Part shown: positions 37,001 through 45,520 of the stretch, in pieces
Layout of the letters: the number at the start of each line of letters is the position of its first letter
Position numbering within the stretch: the first letter of the stretch is position 1
NCBI GenBank assembly: GCA_045130235.1
Contig: JBGUPJ010000043.1
Location: 1-64,000 of the forward strand
Length of the DNA stretch: 64,000 bases
Direction: 5' to 3'
Origin: UBA1756 sp045130235
GTDB taxonomy: Bacteria > Bacteroidota > Bacteroidia > Bacteroidales > WCHB1-69
Translations under genes and position numbers: made by a program
The notes under the pieces: model-generated
Told to the model about the DNA's origin: nothing
The model's database searches: none
What the model saw: only the letters and a program-made list of their open reading frames with translations

Positions 37001-37424
37001 TGCAACTACCCACGCAGGTAATGGAGAGCTCGAAACCATTATACACCACTGATCCATCAGAATGGAAATAAATCATAAGCGAACCCGACTGGGAAGTGAC
37101 ATCGCAAGTGCCTGTACCTGAGAAATATCCCAACTGGGTGCCAGAGGTGGTGGTGCCGTCATACACGTAGAAGTAGTCGAAACTGCTTTCCGTGTTATAG
37201 GAACCCGAAAGGTGAACCTTGCAACCAGGGGTCTCGGGGTTGATGACCAAGTAACTGTTCGTGCTGTTGGCATACGTGCTGGTGCCGCCGGGATCAAGCA
37301 CAGTACCACTACACGCGGTGATGGTGTTGGTGCCAGAGGACGGCATGATATAAGTTTGTGCTGAAGCACAAGACACAGCAAAAATGCAAACTATGATGCA
37401 AAAGAATTTCTGAAACATGTTCAT
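34056..37424 (-). CDS. Large secreted adhesin-like protein with type IX type B sorting domain
   Basis: 1122 residues with a signal peptide (ending SCASA, about 22). The N-terminal half shows two copies of a CUB-like domain (FDYFYVYDGTTTSG and CDHIYIYDGDGNG, each ending in SDGSV-Y-GF) alternating with fibronectin III-like domains (ATVTWTNPNSADINGF; YQLVWNEATG). A middle region contains a jelly-roll-like section and a PKD-like domain (WDFGDGSTSNEYSPTHEFPG). The last ~85 residues are a gliding-motility-type CTD (LPNCITPTDNDGINDIF, IFDRWGRVVF), a type B sorting domain for the type IX system. Likely a surface-bound binding protein. It converges on prmC with a three-base gap. Confidence 0.9.
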   Translation of the reverse strand: MNMFQKFFCIIVCIFAVSCASAQTYIMPSSGTNTITACSGTVLDPGGTSTYANSTNSYLVINPETPGCKVHLSGSYNTESSFDYFYVYDGTTTSGTQLGYFSGTGTCDVTSQSGSLMIYFHSDGSVVYNGFELSITCVGSCTCGGPYGVTATTGNGVATVTWTNPNSADINGFIVEWGPHGFTPGTGTTDYTTGTTYSLTGLTNGTQYDFYVYYDCGGDHVVTDETPTMVSFVPSTNINIPANSTTSITMCGGHIFDSGGPSGQYTNSESGGITIYAENPWCLLRVTGSYNTESCCDHIYIYDGDGNGTLLGQYQGSGTVDVTSSSGSITISFTSDGSVLYDGFDFTVVCTGTCECGSQPLSGVHVVPDGNNGYQLVWNEATGDPSIHQYIIEYGPEGFTPGNGTTITANGSPYPINGLTAGATYTYYVWADCNNDGVITTEVPAQFDFCVPFATPCIDFTDLHAPQITCTTGLTNSGGPYTNIGVVDNGPSSSSSQHTIHYVAEQDPRTGNGLTTIPPCELYSVRLGNWEVNYGCESISYDFLVDTTDADILLLKYAAVLQNPSGHTDDEQPRFTFELLDQNNNQIDPTCGYANFISGSTTSGWNQITYESEALYWKDWTFVGFDVSAYHGQTVKVRLTTYDCNQAGHFGYAYFTLNCKRRVITAESCGEMLTNTYTAPAGFNYAWYYQNTPNNILSHDQSITIAPNGQDEILCCHVSFTENAACGFDLRTSITSRYPIASFEPERDGCTWSFAMNNSSSVSADGVTPLEPHEGCETAHWDFGDGSTSNEYSPTHEFPGPGNYTVTLIAGIANDECQDTVRYTIDLLGNYPAITGDFDICGGEGTTLHASGGSSYVWLENGTEIGTQNSIYVTPETTTTYTLTSIAADGCEVNIEQEVVVSPTSASSLTDSVCQGDRYNLHGFNLPPQMADGTFNYTLVVPNQYGCDSTVTLTLIVKPLPNTSLGRTFNHCFEDYGDAILSVPTPNCNYQWSTGATTQGISVSTGGTYSVTATINGCTSSGEITINDVCPFNIYLPNCITPTDNDGINDIFRLPSVKDIAIFDITIFDRWGRVVFHSEDPHFEWDGSVNGKILSGRVYNYRIELKTTGAEKRIISGSLTVL

Positions 37425-37506
37425 ATAATTACATAATTTATTTCTTTTACATAAAATGTTGTAAAATGTTGCCTATTTTCACAAATTTTTTCTCAATTTT
37501 TTTTAC

Positions 37507-37514
37507 TATTTTTG
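37507..37514 (+). promoter_or_regulatory. -7 box for the acyl-CoA synthetase
   Basis: TATTTTTG followed by CCGC, 60 bases before the start codon at 37575. Confidence 0.5.
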
Positions 37515-37574
37515 CCGCTGCAAATTCAAAATTGCAAACTCCCCATTTAGAGTGAAATTTTAATTTTTTATATA

Positions 37575-39647
37575 ATGATCAATCCTAAATTATTAAATCC
37601 TCAAAGCATTGTCATCGTCGGAGCATCGAATGATGTACACAAACCCGGTGGCAAACTCGTAAAAAACTTATTATCAAGTCCTTTTAAAGGAAAAATTTAT
37701 GCTGTAAATCCGAAGGAATCGGAGGTGCAGGGCATTCATTGCTACGCCAAGGTGGAGGATCTTCCCGAGGTAGATTGCGCCATTCTGGCCATCGCCGCCA
37801 AATACTGCCCCGCCACCGTCGATATTCTGGCGAAGGAGAAAAACACCCGCGGCTTCATCATCGTTTCCGCAGGTTTTGGCGAAGAGAGCAAACAGGGTGC
37901 CGAGTACGAGAAGCATATCACCGACACCATCAACAGTGTGGGTGGCAGCCTCATCGGTCCTAACTGCACAGGCTTCCTCAACACCAACTACTGCGGTGCT
38001 TTCGACACCCCCATCCCGACCCTCGACCCGCACGGCGTGGATTTCGTGACTGGCTCGGGTGCCACCGCCGTCTTCATCAAGGAATACGGCATCTCCAACG
38101 GCCTTACTTTCAACAGTGTATGGGCCGTCGGCAACTCCGCCCAGATGGGTATCGAGGACGTTCTCGAACATCTCGACACCACCTTCGACCCGGAGAAATC
38201 TTCCCGCGTCATCATGTTGTATATGGAAAAAATCGGTGACCCGCAGAAGTTGTTGAAGCACTCCCGTTCGCTCATCAACAAGGGATGTAAGATTGCGGCC
38301 ATCAAGTCGGGCGGTTCCGCCGCCGGCAGCCGTGCCGCCTCATCGCATACTGGCGCCCTCGCCACCAACGACGCTGCCGTCGATGCCCTCTTCCGCAAGG
38401 CCGGTATCGTGCGGTGCCATAACCGTCAGGAGCTCACCACCGTGTGCGCCATCTTCATGCACCCCGAGGTGAAAGGCAAGAACATGGCCGTCATCACCCA
38501 CGCCGGCGGTCCCGCCGTGATGCTCACCGATGTGCTGTCCGACAACGGCATGGACGTTCCCCACATCGAAGGCCCGAAGGCCGACGAGCTGCTCACTAAG
38601 CTCTTTGGCGGCTCCTCCGTGGGCAACCCCATCGACTTCCTCGCCACCGGCACCGCTGAACAACTCGGCTACATCATCGATGCCTGCGAGAACGACTTCG
38701 ACAACATCGACTGCATGTGCGTCATCTTCGGCTCGCCCGGTCTGTTCGCCAACTGGGAGGTGTATGAAGTACTCGACCAGAAGATGAAGACCTGCAAGAA
38801 ACCTATCTTCCCGATTCTTCCCTCCATCATCAACGTAAAGGACGAAATCGCCGACTTTATCACCAACAAGCACCGCATTAACTTCCCTGAGGAGTGCGTG
38901 TTTGGTCAGGCATTGTGCAAGGTGTATAACACTCCGAAGCCACAGCCCGAGGTGGTGGAGCAGCCCGAAATCGACGTGGCTCGCATTCGCCGCACCATCG
39001 ACAGATGTCAGGATGGTTATATGGAAATTGCGGATTATAACGAGCTTCTCGACGCTGCCGGCATCAGCCGCAAGAAATCCGTGGAGGTTTCCAAGAAGGA
39101 GGACGCTCTCGCCTTCGCCAAGGAGGTCGGTTGCAGCAAGGATGTGCCGCTCGTGATGAAGGTCGTGGGGCCGCTTCACAAATCCGATGTGGGCGGTGTG
39201 ACGCTGAATGTCAAGGATTTGGATACCGTTAGCAAGGAGTTCGACCGCTTGATGGCCATCCAAGACACCTACGCGGTGGAGATGTACCCGATGTTGGACG
39301 GCACCGACGTGTATATCGGCGCTATCCGCGACGACAAGTTCGGCCATCAGGTCTTCTTCGGCTTGGGCGGCATCTTCATCGAGGTGCTGAAGGACGTGCA
39401 GAGTGCGTTGGCACCCATCACGGCTGCCGAGGCCAAGGAGATGCTGAAGAAGCTGCGCGGCTACAAGATCTTGCAGGGCGTGCGCGGACAGGAACCCGTC
39501 AACATCGACCTGTACGCCGACCAGATTGCCCGCGTGAGCGCATTGGTGCAGGCCGCTCCCGAAATCGCGGAGATGGACCTCAACCCGCTGCTCGGCAATC
39601 CGCGCTACGTTACCGCTGTGGATGCCCGTATCCGTCTGCAGAAATAA
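37575..39647 (+). CDS. ADP-forming acetate-CoA ligase, fused alpha and beta subunits
   Basis: 690 residues. The alpha part has a CoA-binding Rossmann domain (IVIVGASNDVHKPGGK) and a succinyl-CoA-ligase-like domain with the phospho-histidine at His258 (SSHTGALA). The beta part (about 470-690) is an ATP-grasp domain (VPLVMKVVGPLHKSDVGGV, VFFGLGGIFIEVLKD, AEMDLNPLL). The enzyme converts acyl-CoA, ADP and phosphate to a free acid, CoA and ATP, saving energy in fermentation of amino acids or sugars. It stands alone between its own promoter and terminator; high GC in third positions suggests strong expression. The exact acyl substrate is not readable. Confidence 0.93.
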   Translation: MINPKLLNPQSIVIVGASNDVHKPGGKLVKNLLSSPFKGKIYAVNPKESEVQGIHCYAKVEDLPEVDCAILAIAAKYCPATVDILAKEKNTRGFIIVSAGFGEESKQGAEYEKHITDTINSVGGSLIGPNCTGFLNTNYCGAFDTPIPTLDPHGVDFVTGSGATAVFIKEYGISNGLTFNSVWAVGNSAQMGIEDVLEHLDTTFDPEKSSRVIMLYMEKIGDPQKLLKHSRSLINKGCKIAAIKSGGSAAGSRAASSHTGALATNDAAVDALFRKAGIVRCHNRQELTTVCAIFMHPEVKGKNMAVITHAGGPAVMLTDVLSDNGMDVPHIEGPKADELLTKLFGGSSVGNPIDFLATGTAEQLGYIIDACENDFDNIDCMCVIFGSPGLFANWEVYEVLDQKMKTCKKPIFPILPSIINVKDEIADFITNKHRINFPEECVFGQALCKVYNTPKPQPEVVEQPEIDVARIRRTIDRCQDGYMEIADYNELLDAAGISRKKSVEVSKKEDALAFAKEVGCSKDVPLVMKVVGPLHKSDVGGVTLNVKDLDTVSKEFDRLMAIQDTYAVEMYPMLDGTDVYIGAIRDDKFGHQVFFGLGGIFIEVLKDVQSALAPITAAEAKEMLKKLRGYKILQGVRGQEPVNIDLYADQIARVSALVQAAPEIAEMDLNPLLGNPRYVTAVDARIRLQK

Positions 39648-39668
39648 CAGATATTCAAATATTTAAAT

Positions 39669-39703
39669 AAAAAAAGACCGACTATAAAGTCGGTCTTTTT
39701 TTG
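39669..39703. terminator. Bidirectional terminator
   Basis: AGACCGACT, ATAA, AGTCGGTCT with an A-run before and a T-run after. It ends the plus-strand ligase gene and, read the other way, the minus-strand gene at 39754. Confidence 0.9.
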
Positions 39704-39753
39704 TATAATCTTTTACAGCGTCATTATGCGATGAAAGGTGAAACGCATGCCTC

Positions 39754-40524
39754 TTAGTCGCGATTCTCCTCAGAAGCAAGGAGTTGGCTGTGGTGTTTGA
39801 GGTGGCGCAGTACAATCACCAGCACCGCCACAAGCAGACAAATGACTCCTGATGGACGGATCCAGTCGGTACAAGAGTAGAAGCCGTCAAAACAGGCGGT
39901 GCGCAGATAGTCCACCATGGTGAAACAGAGCGTGATGGCCATCAGTCCCGCATATTCTCGGCGCAGCACCGAGCGGGAATGGAATGGCACATCGCCTTTT
40001 TGAAACTGGCGGAATTTGGGAATGAAGGCGGGCACCTTCATCGACCAGTCGATATACTGCTGTCCGAACTCGCCCTCCAGGTAGCGTTCCTCGGCGTACA
40101 TGATGCGCTCGTAGTAGAGCCAGAACATCAGGGAGGTGGCGATCAGGAAGGGCAGGTCCATGATGAAGATAAGCAGGCCGAGCCACATCAGGTAGTTGCC
40201 CACATAGAGGGGATGTCTAACAATAGAGTATATTCCTTTGGTATTCAGCTGCTTGGCCAATTGTTTATCGGTATTGCGACCGGAGGTACCGTGCGGTGTA
40301 GTACCGATGGTATAGGCACGGATGGTCATTCCTGCCAACGACACGATGATGGCCAACAGCACAATGAGCACCTTGGGACACAGCGGCATCGAATAGATAT
40401 ACCTATCGATGGGGTAGGTCCAGAAGAAGATGGGGGTACAGGACAGAAAGACCAAAACAGGCATCACCCCGCGCTTTTTGAAGAGCCAATTGCCTGATTT
40501 TTCGAAAGAATGAAGTAATGCCAT
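39754..40524 (-). CDS. Isoprenylcysteine methyltransferase-like membrane protein
   Basis: 256 residues with about six membrane helices. The motif KGIYSIVRHPLYVGNYLMW near the middle, followed by YYERIMYAEERYLEGEFG, is that of the ICMT/PEMT-like membrane methyltransferases, which use S-adenosylmethionine on small lipid or thiol substrates. The substrate here is unknown. It lies between two hairpin terminators, so it is probably transcribed alone. Confidence 0.82.
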   Translation of the reverse strand: MALLHSFEKSGNWLFKKRGVMPVLVFLSCTPIFFWTYPIDRYIYSMPLCPKVLIVLLAIIVSLAGMTIRAYTIGTTPHGTSGRNTDKQLAKQLNTKGIYSIVRHPLYVGNYLMWLGLLIFIMDLPFLIATSLMFWLYYERIMYAEERYLEGEFGQQYIDWSMKVPAFIPKFRQFQKGDVPFHSRSVLRREYAGLMAITLCFTMVDYLRTACFDGFYSCTDWIRPSGVICLLVAVLVIVLRHLKHHSQLLASEENRD

Positions 40525-40540
40525 ATTCTGAAAATGTATA

Positions 40541-40568
40541 AAAAAAACGCTTTTTCAAGCGTTTTTTT
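40541..40568 (-). terminator. Terminator of rplS
   Basis: A-run, ACGCTT, short loop, AAGCGT, T-run. It is 31 bases beyond the rplS stop and just before the methyltransferase start, and can work in either direction. Confidence 0.8.
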
Positions 40569-40599
40569 GTGTTGATATCGGATTGAAGGAAGCCGAATC

Positions 40600-40953
40600 T
40601 TAGCCTCTCTTCTCTTTGATACGAGCCTTCTTGCCAGTGAGACCGCGGAGGTAGAAAATTCTGGAACGACGAACCACACCGCGTTTGTTCACCACGATCT
40701 CGGTGATACGGGGGGAGGTGAAGGGGAAAATTCTTTCTACGCCGATACCGCCAGAAATTTTGCGGATGGTGAAGTTCTTGGTAGCACCCGTGCCGGCAAT
40801 CTGCAAAACCACGCCCTGGAAGTGCTGGATACGCTCTTTCGAGCCTTCAATAATCTTATAAGCGACGGTGATGGTGTCACCAGCCTTGAATTTCGGATAC
40901 TCTTTCTTCTCTACGAAATTATCCTCAACATACTGAACTAATTGCTGTTTCAT
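40600..40953 (-). CDS. rplS: 50S ribosomal protein L19
   Basis: 117 residues, standard length. FKAGDTITVAYKIIEGSKER, IQHFQGVVLQIAG and VERIFPFTSPRITEI are typical of L19. It lies at the 30S-50S interface. It has its own promoter and terminator, without the rpsP-rimM-trmD neighbours seen in many bacteria. Confidence 0.97.
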   Translation of the reverse strand: MKQQLVQYVEDNFVEKKEYPKFKAGDTITVAYKIIEGSKERIQHFQGVVLQIAGTGATKNFTIRKISGGIGVERIFPFTSPRITEIVVNKRGVVRRSRIFYLRGLTGKKARIKEKRG

Positions 40954-40994
40954 CTCTCTTTATGTTTACTTTTTTACTTCTAATTTTGAGGCTG

Positions 40995-41002
40995 CAAAAG
41001 TA
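40995..41002 (-). promoter_or_regulatory. -7 box for rplS
   Basis: TACTTTTG on the minus strand, 41 bases before the rplS start. Confidence 0.55.
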
Positions 41003-41055
41003 CAACTTTTTTTAATATAAAATACAGGGGTGAATATTTTTTTACTAACAATTTA

Positions 41056-42132
41056 TCAGACATCCGATTTCAGACGTTCAGCGTTCTCTGCCACCTGCAA
41101 TGCCTCGATGGTCTCTTCGATGTCGCCATTCATGAAACCGATGAGGTTGTACATAGTAAGGTTGATGCGGTGGTCGGTGACGCGGTTCTGGGGATAGTTG
41201 TAGGTACGGATCTTCGCGGAACGGTCGCCGGTAGATACCATCGTCTTACGCTTGGAAGCGATCTCGTCGAGATATTTCTGGTACTCGCGCTCGAAGAGGC
41301 GGGTACGAAGCACACTCATGGCCTTCTCGAGGTTGCGGATCTGGTTCTTTTCATCCTGAATGGCCACCACAATTCCGCTGGGGATGTGCGTAAGGCGCAC
41401 AGCCGAATAAGTAGTGTTAACGCACTGGCCGCCAGGACCGGAAGCGCAGTAGGTATCTTTGCGTATGTCGCTCATTTTCAGCTCCACATCGAACTCTCCC
41501 GCTTCGGGAAGCACCACCACAGAAGCAGCGGAGGTATGCACACGGCCTTGCGCTTCGGTCTGCGGCACACGCTGCACGCGGTGTACACCCGACTCATATT
41601 TCATGATGCCGTACGCGCCCTCACCGATAATGGTAAAAACGATTTCCTTGTAGCCACCAACAGTTCCCTCGGTCATCGAGACCACATCGATCTTCCAACC
41701 TTTCTTGTCGCAGAAATGCTGGTACATGCGGAACAGGTCACCGGCGAAGATGCTGGCTTCGTCGCCACCAGTACCGGCGCGGATCTCCACCTGCGCGTTC
41801 TTGTCATCCTGCGGATCCTTCGGCAGAAGCAACAGACGGATGTCATCTTCCAACTTTTCCTTCTCTTCTGAAAGCTGGTCCAACTCCTCCTTCGCCATGG
41901 CACGGAACTCGTCGTCCTTTTCGTTGGCGAGCACATCCTTCGCATTGGCGATGTTGCCAATGACATTCTTGTACCTCTTGTACGCCTCTACAACCGGCTG
42001 CAAGTCCTTATAATCCTTGTTCAGCTTGATGTAACGCTTCATATCCGACATCACATCGGGTTGCGCAACATCCTCTCCTATCTGTAGCCAACGCTTGTAA
42101 ATCTCCTCTAATTTTTCTAATAAATCGTTCAT
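41056..42132 (-). CDS. prfA: Peptide chain release factor 1
   Basis: 358 residues, full length. The GGQ motif is at about 234-236 (CASGPGGQCVNTTYS) and the stop-codon tripeptide region reads RVPQTEAQGRVHTSA, with Gln where E. coli has PAT. It ends translation at UAA and UAG. Its GGQ glutamine is the target of PrmC, also encoded in this window. A -7 box precedes it. Confidence 0.97.
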   Translation of the reverse strand: MNDLLEKLEEIYKRWLQIGEDVAQPDVMSDMKRYIKLNKDYKDLQPVVEAYKRYKNVIGNIANAKDVLANEKDDEFRAMAKEELDQLSEEKEKLEDDIRLLLLPKDPQDDKNAQVEIRAGTGGDEASIFAGDLFRMYQHFCDKKGWKIDVVSMTEGTVGGYKEIVFTIIGEGAYGIMKYESGVHRVQRVPQTEAQGRVHTSAASVVVLPEAGEFDVELKMSDIRKDTYCASGPGGQCVNTTYSAVRLTHIPSGIVVAIQDEKNQIRNLEKAMSVLRTRLFEREYQKYLDEIASKRKTMVSTGDRSAKIRTYNYPQNRVTDHRINLTMYNLIGFMNGDIEETIEALQVAENAERLKSDV

Positions 42133-42155
42133 TTTTCACCTAAAATTTGAGCCTG

Positions 42156-42163
42156 CAAAATTA
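42156..42163 (-). promoter_or_regulatory. -7 box for prfA
   Basis: TAATTTTG on the minus strand, 23 bases before the prfA start. Confidence 0.55.
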
Positions 42164-42210
42164 CATGAAAATAATGAATGTCGCAAATGGGGCTGTGGGC
42201 GATTTCTCCC

Positions 42211-42855
42211 TTATTTCAACAAGCTTAATTCTCTCAATAATGCGGCAATACTCTCCGTGGAAGATGAATCATATTTTAATTCAACATATTTCCCTTTTGA
42301 AGTGAAGGCTGCGGCGATGTCGCTTTCGACCTGCTTTCTGGAAACTTCGAGGGCATCCTCAGAATCGCCACGATAATAGGTGGTGTATTTTTGAATCAAT
42401 TCGTTTTCGCGCTCAGGGTCATCACCGTCAAGTTGGTCATACACCATTTCAAAATCAATAGTGAAATAGAATTCAACTACCGTGTTAAATTGTCGATTTA
42501 AGCGATAAACCGTCGTATAATACATACCGCCTCCACCAAAGTCATTATAAAGGAGGCCGCTACGCGGGATATACAGAATGCTGAAATCCCCGAGATCCTG
42601 TTTCAACACTTTGCCATTTTGCACCGTTAAGATGCAACAGCCCATGGCCGAATAGCTACCATACAACACCAATTCAGGGATGTCGTCCGCATCAAGATAG
42701 ATATATTCCCAACTTTCGTAACCATCAATCAATTCATCGTATGTTAATACATTTTTGATATAATCGCCATACAGCTTTTGGTAATTGTTTTCCTGCGCAT
42801 TTCCCGTAAGAAAAAAGAAAGCCAAGCTCAAAAATAATACCATCTGTTTCATCAT
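42211..42855 (-). CDS. Secreted protein of unknown function
   Basis: 214 residues from the first of two adjacent ATGs (MMKQMVLFLSLAFFFLTGNAQ), preferred over a TTG six codons upstream because it gives a compact signal peptide cut after NAQ. The mature part opens with acidic stretches (YLDADDIPELVLYGS), similar to repeated short secreted proteins of gut bacteria that carry a D-x-PEL motif, then aromatic-rich sequence. No family or activity can be assigned. It has its own -7 box and faces the divergent TonB receptor gene. Confidence 0.7.
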   Translation of the reverse strand: MMKQMVLFLSLAFFFLTGNAQENNYQKLYGDYIKNVLTYDELIDGYESWEYIYLDADDIPELVLYGSYSAMGCCILTVQNGKVLKQDLGDFSILYIPRSGLLYNDFGGGGMYYTTVYRLNRQFNTVVEFYFTIDFEMVYDQLDGDDPERENELIQKYTTYYRGDSEDALEVSRKQVESDIAAAFTSKGKYVELKYDSSSTESIAALLRELSLLK

Positions 42856-42899
42856 AATCCTGTGTTTTTTCAATTTATTTATTATTGATTTTCAATCGG

Positions 42900-42907
42900 C
42901 AAAGATA
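42900..42907 (-). promoter_or_regulatory. -7 box for the secreted protein gene
   Basis: TATCTTTG on the minus strand, 44 bases before the chosen ATG. Confidence 0.5.
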
Positions 42908-42986
42908 CAAATTTTATCATAAAAAAAACAGATACATTTTCCCCCTCTCATGCAATAAAACGGCAAGAAAATAGTTATAGTTTTTT

Positions 42987-45494
42987 GTGATTGCTAAAAC
43001 GAGAACTTTCCTGCATTTCAGACCCGCTACTTTGCTGTGGCTGCTGTTGTTTTTCGGCATGATGCCGGTGTGGGCGCAGCACACCACCCAGCTGAAAGGC
43101 CGCGTGGTGGACACCTACGGGAATCCCGTTGAAAATGTGCTAATTACGACGGTTCACAACACTGCCACCTATTTCAGTCAGTCGGAAGGGGAGTTCAGCA
43201 TCACCATACCTGTGAACCGCGAGACGGGCATCAGCTTCCAGCACATTTCCTACCGCGACACGACCCTGTACTTGAAAGTGGCCCGCGGCACCGACACCAG
43301 CATCGTGATGGTGCTAACCACCAACGGCGAGATGCTGGACGGCCTGACGGTGACCGACAAGTATGCCGACTCGTACACGCGCATCGACCCGAAGGCATCG
43401 TTCACCATGCCGACCCCGAGCGGCGGTGTGGAGTCGCTCATCAAGTCGATGCCGGGCGCATCATCCACCAACGAGCTGAGCAACCAGTACAACGTGCGCG
43501 GCGGCAACTACGATGAGAACTTGGTGTTTGTGAACGACATACAGATCTACCGGCCGTTTCTGGTACGCAGCGCCCAACAGGAAGGCATGGGCTTCGTGAA
43601 CCTCGACTTAGCGAAGAACGTGCGCTTCTCAGCTGGCGGCTTCGAGGCCAAATATGGCGACAAGATGTCGTCGGTGCTGGATGTGGAGTACAAAAAGCCG
43701 GTGACCTACGGCGGCGGCTTCACCCTCAGCTTCCTCGGCGCCACCGCTTATGCGGAAGGCAATGTGAACGACAAGTTCACCTTCCTCGTGGGGGCAAGGT
43801 ACAAGACCAACAGCTATCTGTTCCGCTCGTTGGAGACCAAAGGCACCTACAAACCCAACTTCTTCGACCTGCAGATGCTGCTGACCTGGAAGCTGTCGGA
43901 CAAATGGAGCCTCGACCTTTTAGGCAACTTCTCGCGCAACTCCTACAAATACATCCCCGAAGACCGCGAAACCAAATTCGGGACCTTCTCCGAGGCGCGA
44001 CAAATCACCATCTATTACGACGGACAAGAGGTGGACAACTACGAAAACTACCTCGGTGGTCTCACGCTGACCTACCAGCCCAACCAGCGAGACCAGTACC
44101 GCCTCATCTTATCCTCCTATTATGCCAAAGAGACAGAGACTTACGACCTGCAAAGTCAGTACTGGCTAAGCGACATCGAGGCCGACCTGGGCAGTGAGAG
44201 CGATGACATCGCACAGGTGACCGACGTGCGCGGCTACGGCACGTTCCTCGAACACGCCCGCAACCGCCTCACCGCCGTAGTGGCCACCGCCGACCTGCGC
44301 GGACAGCACGTCTTCCCCAGCAACAAAATCGAATGGGGAGTGAAAGTGCAGAACGAGATTATCCACGACCATATCAAAGAGTGGAAAATGTTTGACTCGA
44401 GTGGCTACACCCTCCCCTGTCCTCCCACCATGCCAGGTGTGGAGGTGGCTTGGAACGACCCGTCGCGCATCCTGGACTTTGGCACGTTTTTCACCGCCGA
44501 CAACGCCCTCAACACGTTCAGACTCAACGGGTTCATCCAATCCACTTGGACAATAGACGCCGACCAGAAGTGGGTGCTCAACAGCGGCTTGCGGGCGCAC
44601 TACTGGACCTTCAACAAGGAGTTCACCGTGTCGCCGCGCTTCATCCTCTCGTTCACGCCACGATGGAAACGCGAATGGGTGTTCCGCCTGAAGGCCGGCA
44701 GCTACTACCAGCCGCCCTTCTACCGCGAGATGCGCTACCGCGACGGCACCCTCAACCACAGCATCCGCTCGCAACACTCCTACCAAGTGGCCCTCTCGGC
44801 CGACTACTCCTTCCGGATGTGGAACCGTCCGTTCAAACTTACGGGCGAGGCCTACTACAAATATCTCACCAATCTCATCTCCTATAGTGTTGACAATGTG
44901 CAAATTATATATTCCGCAGAAAACGATGCGAAAGGCTATGCCACCGGCATCGATGTGAAACTCAGCGGTGAGTTCATCCGCGGCATCGAGTCGTGGATCT
45001 CCCTCTCGCTGATGAAGACTGCCGAGGATTTGCTTTACGACCATTACATCGACAAAAACGGTCAGTATGTGGAGCCAGGCTACATTCCACGCCCTTCTGA
45101 CCAGCGATTCGCCATCAACATCTTCTTCCAAGACCACGTGCCCTTCTTTACTCCGCTGCGTGTACACCTTAACTTCGTGTTTGCCAGTGGTTTGCCCTAT
45201 GGGGCACCCAATGCACAGCGCTATCAGCAGACCTTACGCTCGCCGTGGTATCGCCGTGTGGATATCGGATTCTCGTACATGTTCCTCCAACAGAGCCGCG
45301 ACAGGATGAAACACAACAGCAAGTTCCTGCGCTCCATCAAGAATGCAGGGCTTTTCCTTGAAGTGTTTAACATCCTCAACATCAACAATGTATCGTCATA
45401 TCTCTGGGTTACCGACATCAACAACACCATGACTTCGGTCCCCAACTACCTCACCAGCAGAACCATCAATTTGAAGCTGGCGGTAGATTTTTAG
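42987..45494 (+). CDS. TonB-dependent outer membrane receptor
   Basis: 835 residues starting with GTG; the first ATG codons are in the signal peptide, so a later start would destroy it. The signal ends at VWAQ (about 31), then a carboxypeptidase-regulatory-like domain (LKGRVVDTYGNPVENVLITT), a plug domain (SLIKSMPGASSTNELSNQYN, VRGGNYDENLVFVNDI) and a 22-strand-type barrel to the end (INLKLAVDF). It imports a nutrient using TonB energy. No SusD-like gene or glycan enzyme is adjacent, so the substrate is unknown; a FAD protein gene follows 26 bases later on the same strand. Confidence 0.92.
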   Translation: MIAKTRTFLHFRPATLLWLLLFFGMMPVWAQHTTQLKGRVVDTYGNPVENVLITTVHNTATYFSQSEGEFSITIPVNRETGISFQHISYRDTTLYLKVARGTDTSIVMVLTTNGEMLDGLTVTDKYADSYTRIDPKASFTMPTPSGGVESLIKSMPGASSTNELSNQYNVRGGNYDENLVFVNDIQIYRPFLVRSAQQEGMGFVNLDLAKNVRFSAGGFEAKYGDKMSSVLDVEYKKPVTYGGGFTLSFLGATAYAEGNVNDKFTFLVGARYKTNSYLFRSLETKGTYKPNFFDLQMLLTWKLSDKWSLDLLGNFSRNSYKYIPEDRETKFGTFSEARQITIYYDGQEVDNYENYLGGLTLTYQPNQRDQYRLILSSYYAKETETYDLQSQYWLSDIEADLGSESDDIAQVTDVRGYGTFLEHARNRLTAVVATADLRGQHVFPSNKIEWGVKVQNEIIHDHIKEWKMFDSSGYTLPCPPTMPGVEVAWNDPSRILDFGTFFTADNALNTFRLNGFIQSTWTIDADQKWVLNSGLRAHYWTFNKEFTVSPRFILSFTPRWKREWVFRLKAGSYYQPPFYREMRYRDGTLNHSIRSQHSYQVALSADYSFRMWNRPFKLTGEAYYKYLTNLISYSVDNVQIIYSAENDAKGYATGIDVKLSGEFIRGIESWISLSLMKTAEDLLYDHYIDKNGQYVEPGYIPRPSDQRFAINIFFQDHVPFFTPLRVHLNFVFASGLPYGAPNAQRYQQTLRSPWYRRVDIGFSYMFLQQSRDRMKHNSKFLRSIKNAGLFLEVFNILNINNVSSYLWVTDINNTMTSVPNYLTSRTINLKLAVDF

Positions 45495-45520
45495 CCCTAT
45501 CATTATAACCATTACCAACA

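Noticed and set aside
42987..43060. Later ATG start for the TonB receptor
   Set aside because: The first ATG codons lie in the hydrophobic signal sequence, so starting there would remove export; the GTG start gives a normal signal peptide.
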